From Pseudomonas monsensis (lineage in GTDB: Bacteria; Pseudomonadota; Gammaproteobacteria; Pseudomonadales; Pseudomonadaceae), in contig NZ_CP077087.1 in NCBI RefSeq assembly GCF_014268495.2, positions 124,001-188,000 of the forward strand: a stretch of DNA of 64,000 nt, read 5' to 3'. Below, piece after piece: positions 25,907 through 34,902 of the stretch. How positions within the stretch are numbered: position 1 is the first letter of the stretch; every line of letters begins with the position of its first letter. The notes under the pieces were generated by a model that saw nothing but the letters and a program-made list of their open reading frames with translations, was not told where the DNA came from and did not search any database. The position numbers and the translations under genes were made by a program.

Positions 25907-27715
25907 TCAGCCTTCGATCTCGATCAGGATTTCGCCCGGGTTGACGCGGTCGCCCTTGGCAACATGGATGGCGGTCACCTTGCCGGCAACGGCGGCCTGC
26001 ACCTCGGTCTCCATCTTCATCGCTTCGGTGATCAGTACGGCCTGGCCGGCCTTGACGGTGTCGCCCTCCTTGACCAGCACATCAACGATGTTGCCTGGCA
26101 TGGTGGTGCTGACGTGGCCCGGGGCCGACGCCTGCTTGCGTTTGCTGCTGCCACCACTGACGAATTCGTTGAGCGGTTCGAACACCACTTCTTCCGGCAT
26201 ACCGTCGATGGACAGGTAGAAGTGACGCTTGCCTTCGGCCTTCACCCCGACACCGGTGATGTCGACGCGGTAAGTCTCGCCGTGGACGTCGATGACGAAC
26301 TCGGTCGGCACGCCTTCGCCGCCAGCCTTCGCCACACCACCGGCCTCAGGAATCGGCAACAGCACTTCCGGAACGAGGGTGCCGGCGGCACGCTCTTCGA
26401 GGAACTTGCGCCCGATGTCCGGGAACATGGCGAAAGTCAGCACGTCTTCTTCGGACTTCGCCAGCGCGCCGATGTCGGCCCGCAGCTTGGTCATTTCCGG
26501 TTTGAGCAGATCGGCCGGACGTACGTCGATCACCTCTTCACTGCCGATGGCCTGACGACGCAGCTGTTCGTTGACCACGCCCGGCGCCTTGCCGTAGCCG
26601 CCTTGCAGGTAAAGCTTCACTTCGTTGGTGATGGTCTTGTAACGCTCGCCGGCCAACACGTTGAAGAACGCCTGGGTGCCGACGATCTGCGAGGTCGGGG
26701 TCACCAGCGGCGGGAAGCCGAGGTCTTCACGCACCCGCGGGATTTCCGCCAGCACTTCGGCCATGCGGTTGAGAGCACCCTGCTCTTTCAACTGGTTGGC
26801 GAGGTTGGAGATCATGCCGCCCGGCACCTGGTTGACTTGCACGCGAGTGTCGACGGCGGTGAATTCACTTTCGAACTGGTGGTACTTCTTGCGCACGGCG
26901 TAGAAGTACAGGCCGATCTCTTGCAGCAATTCGAGGTTCAGACCGGTGTCGTACTCGGTGCCCTTGAGCGCAGCAACCATAGACTCGGTGCCTGGGTGGC
27001 TGGTGCCCGAGGCAAAGCTGGAGATCGCGGTGTCGATGTGGTCGGCGCCGTTTTCGATGGCCTTGAGCTGGCACATTGCGGCGAGGCCGGCCGTGTCGTG
27101 GGAGTGGATGAACACCGGCAGCGACTGCTCGGCTTTCAACGCGCGGACCAGTTCGCCGGTGGCGTACGGCGTCAGCAGGCCGGCCATGTCCTTGATTGCC
27201 ACCGAGTCGCAACCCATGGCTTCCATCTGCTTGGCTTGCGCCACGAACGCGTCGATGGTGTGCACCGGGCTGGTGGTGTAGGCGATCGTGCCTTGCGCAT
27301 GTTTGCCGGCAGCCTTCACCGCCTCGATCGCCACGCGCAGGTTACGCACGTCGTTCATCGCATCGAAGATGCGGAACACGTCGATGCCATTGACCGCGGC
27401 CTTGGCGACGAAGGCTTTGACCACATCGTCGCTGTAGTGGCGGTAGCCCAGCAGGTTCTGCCCGCGCAGAAGCATTTGCAGACGGGTATTGGGCAGCGCG
27501 GAGCGCAGTTGGCGCAGGCGTTCCCACGGGTCTTCTTTCAGAAAACGTACGCAGGCGTCGAACGTCGCACCGCCCCAGCATTCCAGCGACCAGTAGCCGA
27601 CTTTGTCGAGCTTGTCGCAGATCGGCAGCATGTCTTCGGTGCGCATGCGGGTGGCGAGCAGCGATTGGTGAGCGTCGCGCAGGATGGTGTCGGTAACGAA
27701 GATCTTCTTAGTCAT
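25907..27715 (-). CDS. pycB: Pyruvate carboxylase subunit B / oxaloacetate decarboxylase alpha-type, biotinylated
   Basis: Carboxyltransferase plus biotin-carrier subunit of two-subunit pyruvate carboxylase, making oxaloacetate for anaplerosis. The 602-aa protein opens with the HMGL-like TIM-barrel (FVTDTILRDAHQSLLATRMR) carrying the conserved metal-site HSHDTAG. It continues through the conserved carboxylase domain and ends in a biotinyl domain with EAMKMETEV, the acceptor Lys being residue 567. The protein is soluble, and no membrane beta/gamma decarboxylase subunits are present. With pycA on the same strand and a divergent LysR gene, the carboxylase role is favoured. Confidence 0.95.
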   Translation of the reverse strand: MTKKIFVTDTILRDAHQSLLATRMRTEDMLPICDKLDKVGYWSLECWGGATFDACVRFLKEDPWERLRQLRSALPNTRLQMLLRGQNLLGYRHYSDDVVKAFVAKAAVNGIDVFRIFDAMNDVRNLRVAIEAVKAAGKHAQGTIAYTTSPVHTIDAFVAQAKQMEAMGCDSVAIKDMAGLLTPYATGELVRALKAEQSLPVFIHSHDTAGLAAMCQLKAIENGADHIDTAISSFASGTSHPGTESMVAALKGTEYDTGLNLELLQEIGLYFYAVRKKYHQFESEFTAVDTRVQVNQVPGGMISNLANQLKEQGALNRMAEVLAEIPRVREDLGFPPLVTPTSQIVGTQAFFNVLAGERYKTITNEVKLYLQGGYGKAPGVVNEQLRRQAIGSEEVIDVRPADLLKPEMTKLRADIGALAKSEEDVLTFAMFPDIGRKFLEERAAGTLVPEVLLPIPEAGGVAKAGGEGVPTEFVIDVHGETYRVDITGVGVKAEGKRHFYLSIDGMPEEVVFEPLNEFVSGGSSKRKQASAPGHVSTTMPGNIVDVLVKEGDTVKAGQAVLITEAMKMETEVQAAVAGKVTAIHVAKGDRVNPGEILIEIEG

Positions 27716-27730
27716 TGGTATCTCCTCATA

Positions 27731-27811
27731 GCGGCAAGCTTCAAGCTACGAGCTGCAAGAAAAAGCCGAGTCGCTCTCACTTGAAGCTTGTCGCTGCAGC
27801 TCGCAGCTGCA
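27731..27811. repeat. Inverted repeat of the 'caagcttcaagct' family between pycB and pycA
   Basis: gcggcaagcttcaagctacg at 27731 and the opposing cttgaagcttgtcgctgcag near 27780 form an imperfect inverted pair. It fills most of the short gap between two genes of one unit, so it would be transcribed. Confidence 0.7.
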
Positions 27812-27812
27812 T

Positions 27813-29228
<1,416 letters not shown>

Positions 29229-29365
29229 TTGGAGGTTCCCTTGAGCCGGTGGCACCACGACCTGCTAGACCCAGGTCGACGCGTGACCAAATGTTTCAAT
29301 TTAGTCGCAGCCCCACACTAGCGCTCACAAGGGATTAACAAAAATGAATAAAAATTGGGTCAGGC

Positions 29366-29381
29366 ATAAGCAAAGACTTAT
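29366..29381. promoter_or_regulatory. LysR-type operator candidate in the pycA / regulator divergent promoter
   Basis: ATAAG-N6-CTTAT is a perfect interrupted palindrome with the T-N11-A pattern of LysR sites. It lies 38 bases before the LysR start and about 140 before pycA, placing it well for autoregulation plus activation. Confidence 0.55.
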
Positions 29382-29418
29382 AGTTAAATCATCAGCCTGC
29401 CGTCAGAGCCTATAAGAA

Positions 29419-30381
29419 ATGCGTAAGTCCTTGATGCGTATGACATTACGTCAGTTGCAGATCTTCAACGAAGTGTGTGATTTGCGTTCCTACAGCCGTG
29501 CGGCTGAAGAAATGTCGCTCACACAACCGGCCGTCAGCCTACAGATTCGTCAGTTGGAAGAGTTGATCGGCCAGCCATTATTCGATTATGTCGGCAAAAA
29601 ACTCTACATGACCGAGGCTGCCGAAGCCCTGCAGCGGGCCAGCCGGGACATCTTCGGTCGCCTGGAAAACCTCGACATGCAGCTGTCGGACATGCAGGGC
29701 TCGCTGCAAGGCCAACTGAAGCTGGCGGTGGAATCCAGCGCCAAATACTTCGTGCCGCACCTGTTCGCCGCCTTCAAGCGCCAGCACCCGGAAGTGAACC
29801 TGCAACTGACCGTGGTCAACCGTGGCCAGGTGATCCGCCGCCTCTCGGACAACCGCGACGATCTGGTGATCATGTCGATGGTGCCGCAGGACATGGGCCT
29901 GGAGTTTCTGCCCTTTCTGAACAACCCGATTGTCGCCGTGGCGCGCCCGGATCATCCGCTGGCGCATATGGGGCCGCTGCGTTTGCAGGACCTTGAGCCC
30001 TACACACTGCTGATCCGCGAACCGGGTTCAGGCACGCGAATGGCCTGCGAGGAATACTTCAAGGAGAAACGCGTGCACTTCACCCAGACTCAGGAAGTGG
30101 CCTCGGCCGAAGCCCAGCGCGAATGCGTGGTGGCGGGTCTGGGCTTGGCGCTTTTGACGCGCCACGCCCTGAACCTGGAGTTGGCGACCGGCGGCCTGGT
30201 GGAGTTGCCGGTCGAGGAGTTGCCGCTGTTCCGTAGCTGGTGCCTGGTGCAAGCCAAGGCCAAACGGCTGTCACCGGTGGCGCACGCCTTCCTGGCGTTT
30301 ATCCGCAGCGAACGGGTGCAGATCAGCGCGCTGGTTGAGCGCTTCGACGGGAAGTTGCCGGTACGGCCTGCCAGTAGTTGA
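29419..30381 (+). CDS. LysR-family regulator, PycR-like
   Basis: A 320-aa LysR protein. The helix-turn-helix is at residues 8-67 (TLRQLQIFNEVCDLRSYSRA, LTQPAVSLQIRQLEE), followed by an effector domain (AVESSAKYFVPHLFAAFKRQ, VIRRLSDNRDDLVIMSMVPQ). It is divergent from pycA and very probably regulates it. The order LysR-pycA-pycB matches that recalled for P. aeruginosa PA5437-PA5435. ATGs at 29434 and 29440 are alternative starts. The 3' end overlaps a small convergent gene. Confidence 0.92.
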   Translation: MRKSLMRMTLRQLQIFNEVCDLRSYSRAAEEMSLTQPAVSLQIRQLEELIGQPLFDYVGKKLYMTEAAEALQRASRDIFGRLENLDMQLSDMQGSLQGQLKLAVESSAKYFVPHLFAAFKRQHPEVNLQLTVVNRGQVIRRLSDNRDDLVIMSMVPQDMGLEFLPFLNNPIVAVARPDHPLAHMGPLRLQDLEPYTLLIREPGSGTRMACEEYFKEKRVHFTQTQEVASAEAQRECVVAGLGLALLTRHALNLELATGGLVELPVEELPLFRSWCLVQAKAKRLSPVAHAFLAFIRSERVQISALVERFDGKLPVRPASS

Positions 30382-30535
30382 TTTCAATGTCCTCGGGAAA
30401 ATCGCTGATTTCGCTTTGAAGCTGACGAAGTTCGAAGCGATCTTCGATGGCGCGACGGAATTCCATGCGGCGCTGGTCTTCCTGTTGACGACGGGTTTTC
30501 GCGGCGCTGTTGCGTTCTTCGTAGGGCTGAGCCAT
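30323..30535 (-). CDS. Small basic protein, PA3496-like
   Basis: A 70-aa charged protein with the helical core RRQQEDQRRMEFRRAIEDR, as I recall for the small PA3496-like 'envelope integrity' proteins of pseudomonads. No signal peptide or membrane segment is apparent. GGGAGACTCGAA provides a good ribosome site before the ATG at 30535. It is convergent with the LysR gene and overlaps its last 59 bases. Function is not established, and the family call is by memory only. Confidence 0.62.
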   Translation of the reverse strand: MAQPYEERNSAAKTRRQQEDQRRMEFRRAIEDRFELRQLQSEISDFPEDIEINYWQAVPATSRRSAQPAR

Positions 30536-30655
30536 TTCGAGTCTCCCAAGGCGAGTACGGGAGTTTCACGATAGGCGTGAGGGATGACGGTTTGGCTGCG
30601 CGGGGATGACAGTGCGATGAAACTTGCGCAGGGTTGTGGTGTTTCTGAGGACGCC

Positions 30656-30750
30656 TTCGCGAGCAGGCTCGCTTCCACATTTGATCTCGGTGTGACACAA
30701 AATTTGTGTCCACAACAGAAGATCCCCTGTGGGAGCAAGCCTGCTCGCGA
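30656..30750. repeat. REPIN: inverted pair of REP elements with central palindrome
   Basis: ttcgcgagcaggctcgcttc and the inverse gggagcaagcctgctcgcga bracket the perfect 17-bp palindrome GACACAAAATTTGTGTC (30694-30710). It lies between two minus-strand genes. Confidence 0.85.
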
Positions 30751-30777
30751 TTAAGTTCGGAACGACCTTAGATGACT

Positions 30778-31644
30778 TCAGTCATCCAGCGCTTTTACGG
30801 CTTTCGGCGACAAGCGCAAGCTGCGCAGACTGCGCTTGACGCTCTTCAGGTGATTGACCAGGCTCGGCCCGCGCGCCATCGCCACGCCCATCGCCAACAC
30901 GTCGATCACCACCAGATGCGCAATGCGCGAGGTCAGCGGCGTGTAGATCTCGGTGTCTTCGTGCACATCAATCGCCAGGTTGACGGTCGACAGTTCGGCC
31001 AACGGCGTCTGGCTTGGGCACAGGGTGATCAGCGAAGCGCCACTCTCGCGAACGAGGTTGGCGGTGATCAGCAGATCCTTGGAGCGCCCGGACTGGGAAA
31101 TGCAGATCGCCACGTCGGTCGGCTTCAACGTCACCGCCGACATCGCCTGCATGTGCGGGTCGGAGTACGCCGCCGCCGTCAGCAGCAAACGGAAGAACTT
31201 GTGCTGCGCATCCGCCGCCACCGCGCCCGACGCACCAAAGCCATAGAACTCGACACGCTGCGCCTGAGACATCAGCGTCACCGCGCGCTGCAACTCCACC
31301 GGATCAAGCTTCTCGCGAACCTCCATCAAGGTGTGCAGCGTGGTGTCGAAGATCTTCAGGCTGTAGTCGGCGACCGAGTCGTCCTCATGGATCGCGAACT
31401 GACCAAAACTGGCACCGGCAGCCAGGCTCTGCGCCAGTTTCAGTTTCAGATCCTGAAAACCTGAACAACCGATGGCGCGACAGAAGCGCACGATGGTCGG
31501 TTCACTGATGCCGACGCTGTGGGCCAGATCGGCCATGGAACTGTGCATCACGGCCGCAGGGTCAAGCAGCACGTGGTCGGCGACCTTGAGCTCCGACTTG
31601 CGTAACAGGTGACGTGACTGGGCGATGTGTTGCAGCAGATTCAA
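30778..31644 (-). CDS. RpiR/MurR-family transcriptional regulator, HexR-like
   Basis: A 288-aa regulator with an N-terminal RpiR helix-turn-helix (MADLAHSVGISEPTIVRFCR) and a C-terminal SIS sugar-phosphate isomerase-like domain (RVEFYGFGASGAVAADAQHK, ICISQSGRSKDLL) that senses a phosphorylated sugar. It is strongly HexR-like, but its neighbourhood (pycR on one side, GGDEF-EAL and uvrD on the other) matches the paralogue recalled as PA5438, not the hexR-zwf locus. A palindrome matching HexR-type sites lies before its start. Confidence 0.9.
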   Translation of the reverse strand: MNLLQHIAQSRHLLRKSELKVADHVLLDPAAVMHSSMADLAHSVGISEPTIVRFCRAIGCSGFQDLKLKLAQSLAAGASFGQFAIHEDDSVADYSLKIFDTTLHTLMEVREKLDPVELQRAVTLMSQAQRVEFYGFGASGAVAADAQHKFFRLLLTAAAYSDPHMQAMSAVTLKPTDVAICISQSGRSKDLLITANLVRESGASLITLCPSQTPLAELSTVNLAIDVHEDTEIYTPLTSRIAHLVVIDVLAMGVAMARGPSLVNHLKSVKRSLRSLRLSPKAVKALDD

Positions 31645-31683
31645 GGGGCTGGACTCTTCTTATGGGCAAGGATGTAGCACGCT

Positions 31684-31698
31684 TGTAGTTATACTACA
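31684..31698. promoter_or_regulatory. HexR-type palindromic operator upstream of the RpiR gene
   Basis: TGTAGT-TAT-ACTACA is a perfect palindrome 40 bases before the RpiR start. It matches the TTGT-N7/8-ACAA architecture known for HexR. A TGTAGCAC word recurs on either side (near 31673 and 31763), possibly weaker half-sites. Confidence 0.6.
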
Positions 31699-31771
31699 TG
31701 AATTGGCTTTTTGCCTGCTCAATGCGTAACTCAATGTCCCCGTATTGGGCGTGATGACGCGCATGTAGCAC

Positions 31772-34645
31772 TTAAAACGGTTTTGCCTGCTCACGCAAAA
31801 GCCCGGCCAGCGCGGCAGCTTCTACCGGACGACTGATCAGATAGCCCTGCACCTCGTCGCAGCCCTCGGCCCGCAAAAACGTCAGTTGCTCCGGCCGTTC
31901 GACTCCTTCGGCCACCACCTTCAACGACAGTCCGTGGGCCATGGCAATGATCGCGCGGGTGATCGCCGCATCCTCACTGCCCTCGCCCAGGCCGCGAATG
32001 AACGCCTGATCGATCTTCACGTAATCCACCGGAATCCGTTTCAGATAACTCAACGACGAATACCCGGTGCCGAAGTCGTCGATGGCCAGTTTCACCCCCA
32101 GATCCCGCAGTTGCTGGAACGTCGCAATGATGTGTTCAACGCTGTCGAGCAACTGGCTTTCGGTCAATTCCAGCTCGAGAAAATGCGGCGCCAGACCGGT
32201 CTCCTCCAACACCTGCCGCACCAGACTGACCAGTTTGCCCTGACGCAGTTGATGCACCGACAGGTTCACCGACACGCGGATCGCTTCCAGGCCCTCGCGC
32301 TGCCATTCGCACGCTTGCCAACACGCCTGACGCAGGACGAACTCGCCGATGGGGCCGATCAACCCGGTTTCTTCGGCCAGCCCGATGAAATCGCCTGGCG
32401 GTACCTGCCCCAGAATCGGATGTTCCCAGCGCACCAGAGCCTCCGCCGCATTCAGCCGACCTGTCGCCAGGCACAACTTCGGCTGATAGAACACCTTCAG
32501 TTGCTTGTCTTCGATAGCTTTGCGCAACTGGTTCTCCAGTTGCAGACGCTCAAGGGTGCTGGCCTGCAGGCTATCGGTGTAGAACTGGAAATTGTTGCCG
32601 CCCAGATGCTTGGCATGCTGCATGGCCATGTTCGACTGACTGACCAGCGCGGAAATTTCACGGGCATTGTCCGGCAGCATACTGATGCCCATCGAGGCGC
32701 TGACCACCAGTTCATGCCCTTCGACCGTCAGCGGCAGACGCAGCTTGCTCGACAACCGCGTGGCGACCCGCGCCAGGCTCGACAGGTTGCCGTAGGCGTC
32801 GAACAGCACCGCGAATTCGTCACCGGACAACCGCGCAATCGTGTCCGCTTCCGGCAAGGCATTGACCAGCCGCCGGGACATTTTTTGCAGCAACTGGTCA
32901 GCGATCTCATGGCCGAGGCTGTCGTTGAGCAATTTGAAACGATCCAGATTGATGTGCAGCAACGCCAGACTGCGCCGTCCGCCCTGCCGGACCCGTTGGT
33001 GGGCTTCGTGCAGGCGCTCGCGAAACAGCGAGCGATTGGCCAGTCCGGTGAGTTCATCGTAGTGCGTCAGGTAACGCATGCGCTCTTCGGATTCGCGCCG
33101 CGCCGAAAGATCGGCGAAGAAGCCGACGATATGACTGACGTTGCCCCGACTGTCGCGCACTGCATTGAGTTGCAGCCACTGTGGATACAACTCGCCGTTC
33201 TTGCGGGTTTCCACCAGTTCACCTTGCCAACTGCCATGCTGCTCCAGCGCATGGCGGATCGCGACGTAATGCCGACGGGCATCGCGGCTGCACGGCAACT
33301 CGACGACATTGCGCCCGAGCATGTCGTCGATGTCGTAACCGGTCACCCGGCTGAAGGCCTGATTGATCGCGATCAGCGCGTAGTTCGGGTCGAGGATCAC
33401 AATGCCTTCGCTGGCCGCTTCGAACACCGTCGCCGCCAGGCGCTGCTGCTCTTCGAGGCTTTTGCTGGCACTGATGTCGCGGCGGGTGCCGACCATGCGG
33501 ATCACTTGCCCGCTCTCGCTACGTTCAACGGCGCGGCCACGGTCTTCGATCCACACCCAGTGACCATCGCCGTGGCGCACGCGGTATTCGATCTGATAGT
33601 CCTCGGTGCGGCCCTTCAAATGCTCGACCAAGGCGTGCTTGAGCGACGGCACATCCTCCGGGTGCAGGCGTGGCTTGAGGTCGCGCAGGATGGCCGTGAC
33701 GTATTCCGGGGCGAGGCCGAACAGCTCCTGAATCTGCGTGTGATGAACCTCGTCGGTCTGCAGGTTCCAGTCCCACAACCCCAGCTCGCTGGCCTTCAGC
33801 GCCAGCGCCAGGCGCGCTTCGCTTTTGCTCAGGGCCTGATTGGCGGCGTCCAGCTCGCGGCTGCGCTGAGCGACACGGTCTTCCAGGTCGACCTGCGCTT
33901 CGCGCAACTGGCCTTCGGCGCAACGCCGCTGCTCGATTTCCCGCGCCAGCTCCTGATTGAGTTGTTCGCTGCGCGACTGCGTCTGCTGAAGATGTTCGAT
34001 CAGGTGCTGATTCTGAAAGCGCCGCAGCAAACCACGATCAATCAGGCGATTGACCTGCCACGCCACCACGCTCAGCGAGCCGAGCAGAATCAGGCCCAGC
34101 CAGCCCCAGCCGCGCGCCTGCTCGTCGCCGCCCCAGAACAGATAGCCGATCGCCGGCAGCAGGCACGGCAAGGTAAATGACAGAAACGCCGGCAGGCTCA
34201 CCGCATAGGCGACACTGGCCGACAATGTCGCGGCACCGATCAGGCCGAACACCCAGGCCTGCTGCATGAAGTTGTCGGCCGGCACCAGGGCAATGCCAGC
34301 GCCAGCCAGGGTCAGGCCGGTCATGGTCGAGCCGAGCAGGAACATGCGGAACCAGATCGGCTGGGCCTGGCGATTGGGTATCGCCGAATCGAACGCCGCC
34401 ACTTGAATCACGCGCAACGCCACCAGCGACAGCAACCACACCAGCCAGACACTGACCACGAAGTAGCGCTGCGGGCTCCAGAGCAAAGCGGCGCAGACCA
34501 GACCATTGATCAACATGAACAGGGTGGGCAACAGAGAGCCCTGGTACAGCAGGCGCGTGCGCTCCACCGCCATTTCGACGGCATAGTGCTTGCGGATAAC
34601 CCGGGGTTCCACAGAGGGGCCCGACAGTTCGGAGCTGAGGGTCAT
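31772..34645 (-). CDS. Membrane PAS-GGDEF-EAL cyclic-di-GMP protein
   Basis: A 957-aa protein. The N-terminal membrane region (about residues 35-195, five or six spans) is followed by a coiled coil, two PAS domains (about 280-390 and 400-520), GGDEF and EAL. The GGDEF signature reads SGDEF (residues 607-611), a form compatible with activity. The EAL domain keeps EAL at 735-737 and DDFGTGYSSL, so phosphodiesterase activity is likely. ATG 34645 is preferred; an upstream in-frame ATG would add 20 arginine/proline-rich residues. It is divergent from uvrD, as in the PA5442-PA5443 region recalled for P. aeruginosa. Confidence 0.92.
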   Translation of the reverse strand: MTLSSELSGPSVEPRVIRKHYAVEMAVERTRLLYQGSLLPTLFMLINGLVCAALLWSPQRYFVVSVWLVWLLSLVALRVIQVAAFDSAIPNRQAQPIWFRMFLLGSTMTGLTLAGAGIALVPADNFMQQAWVFGLIGAATLSASVAYAVSLPAFLSFTLPCLLPAIGYLFWGGDEQARGWGWLGLILLGSLSVVAWQVNRLIDRGLLRRFQNQHLIEHLQQTQSRSEQLNQELAREIEQRRCAEGQLREAQVDLEDRVAQRSRELDAANQALSKSEARLALALKASELGLWDWNLQTDEVHHTQIQELFGLAPEYVTAILRDLKPRLHPEDVPSLKHALVEHLKGRTEDYQIEYRVRHGDGHWVWIEDRGRAVERSESGQVIRMVGTRRDISASKSLEEQQRLAATVFEAASEGIVILDPNYALIAINQAFSRVTGYDIDDMLGRNVVELPCSRDARRHYVAIRHALEQHGSWQGELVETRKNGELYPQWLQLNAVRDSRGNVSHIVGFFADLSARRESEERMRYLTHYDELTGLANRSLFRERLHEAHQRVRQGGRRSLALLHINLDRFKLLNDSLGHEIADQLLQKMSRRLVNALPEADTIARLSGDEFAVLFDAYGNLSSLARVATRLSSKLRLPLTVEGHELVVSASMGISMLPDNAREISALVSQSNMAMQHAKHLGGNNFQFYTDSLQASTLERLQLENQLRKAIEDKQLKVFYQPKLCLATGRLNAAEALVRWEHPILGQVPPGDFIGLAEETGLIGPIGEFVLRQACWQACEWQREGLEAIRVSVNLSVHQLRQGKLVSLVRQVLEETGLAPHFLELELTESQLLDSVEHIIATFQQLRDLGVKLAIDDFGTGYSSLSYLKRIPVDYVKIDQAFIRGLGEGSEDAAITRAIIAMAHGLSLKVVAEGVERPEQLTFLRAEGCDEVQGYLISRPVEAAALAGLLREQAKPF

Positions 34646-34902
34646 GGGCAACGTTCTTGTTCTTATAAGGGGGGCGTGCGCCCGAAACGTGCACGGAGCA
34701 TACACAAGCCGATCCCGTTGCCAAACTGCCCCAGGTCATAATTTCAGCGAAACATTTGCTCCCCGCAACGACGCCGAAACCCGCAGAGCCACACGGACTC
34801 ACGCCTTCAGCCGATGACCGACCGGTCGTCATCGGCAGCACTTTCATCGGCTAATGCAAAGCTCGGTTTGCCCGGGCCTGCGGCGCACCCTAGAATGCCC
34901 CG

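Noticed and set aside
25835..27784. 649-codon plus-strand frame opposite pycB
   Set aside because: Composition is His/Val/Gly-rich with no recognisable motif. pycB has all catalytic motifs and the biotin site.
31886..34180. 764-codon open frame on the plus strand opposite the GGDEF-EAL gene
   Set aside because: Shadow of the real gene: no domain content, Gln/Arg/His-rich, and the opposite strand shows intact PAS, SGDEF and EAL motifs.
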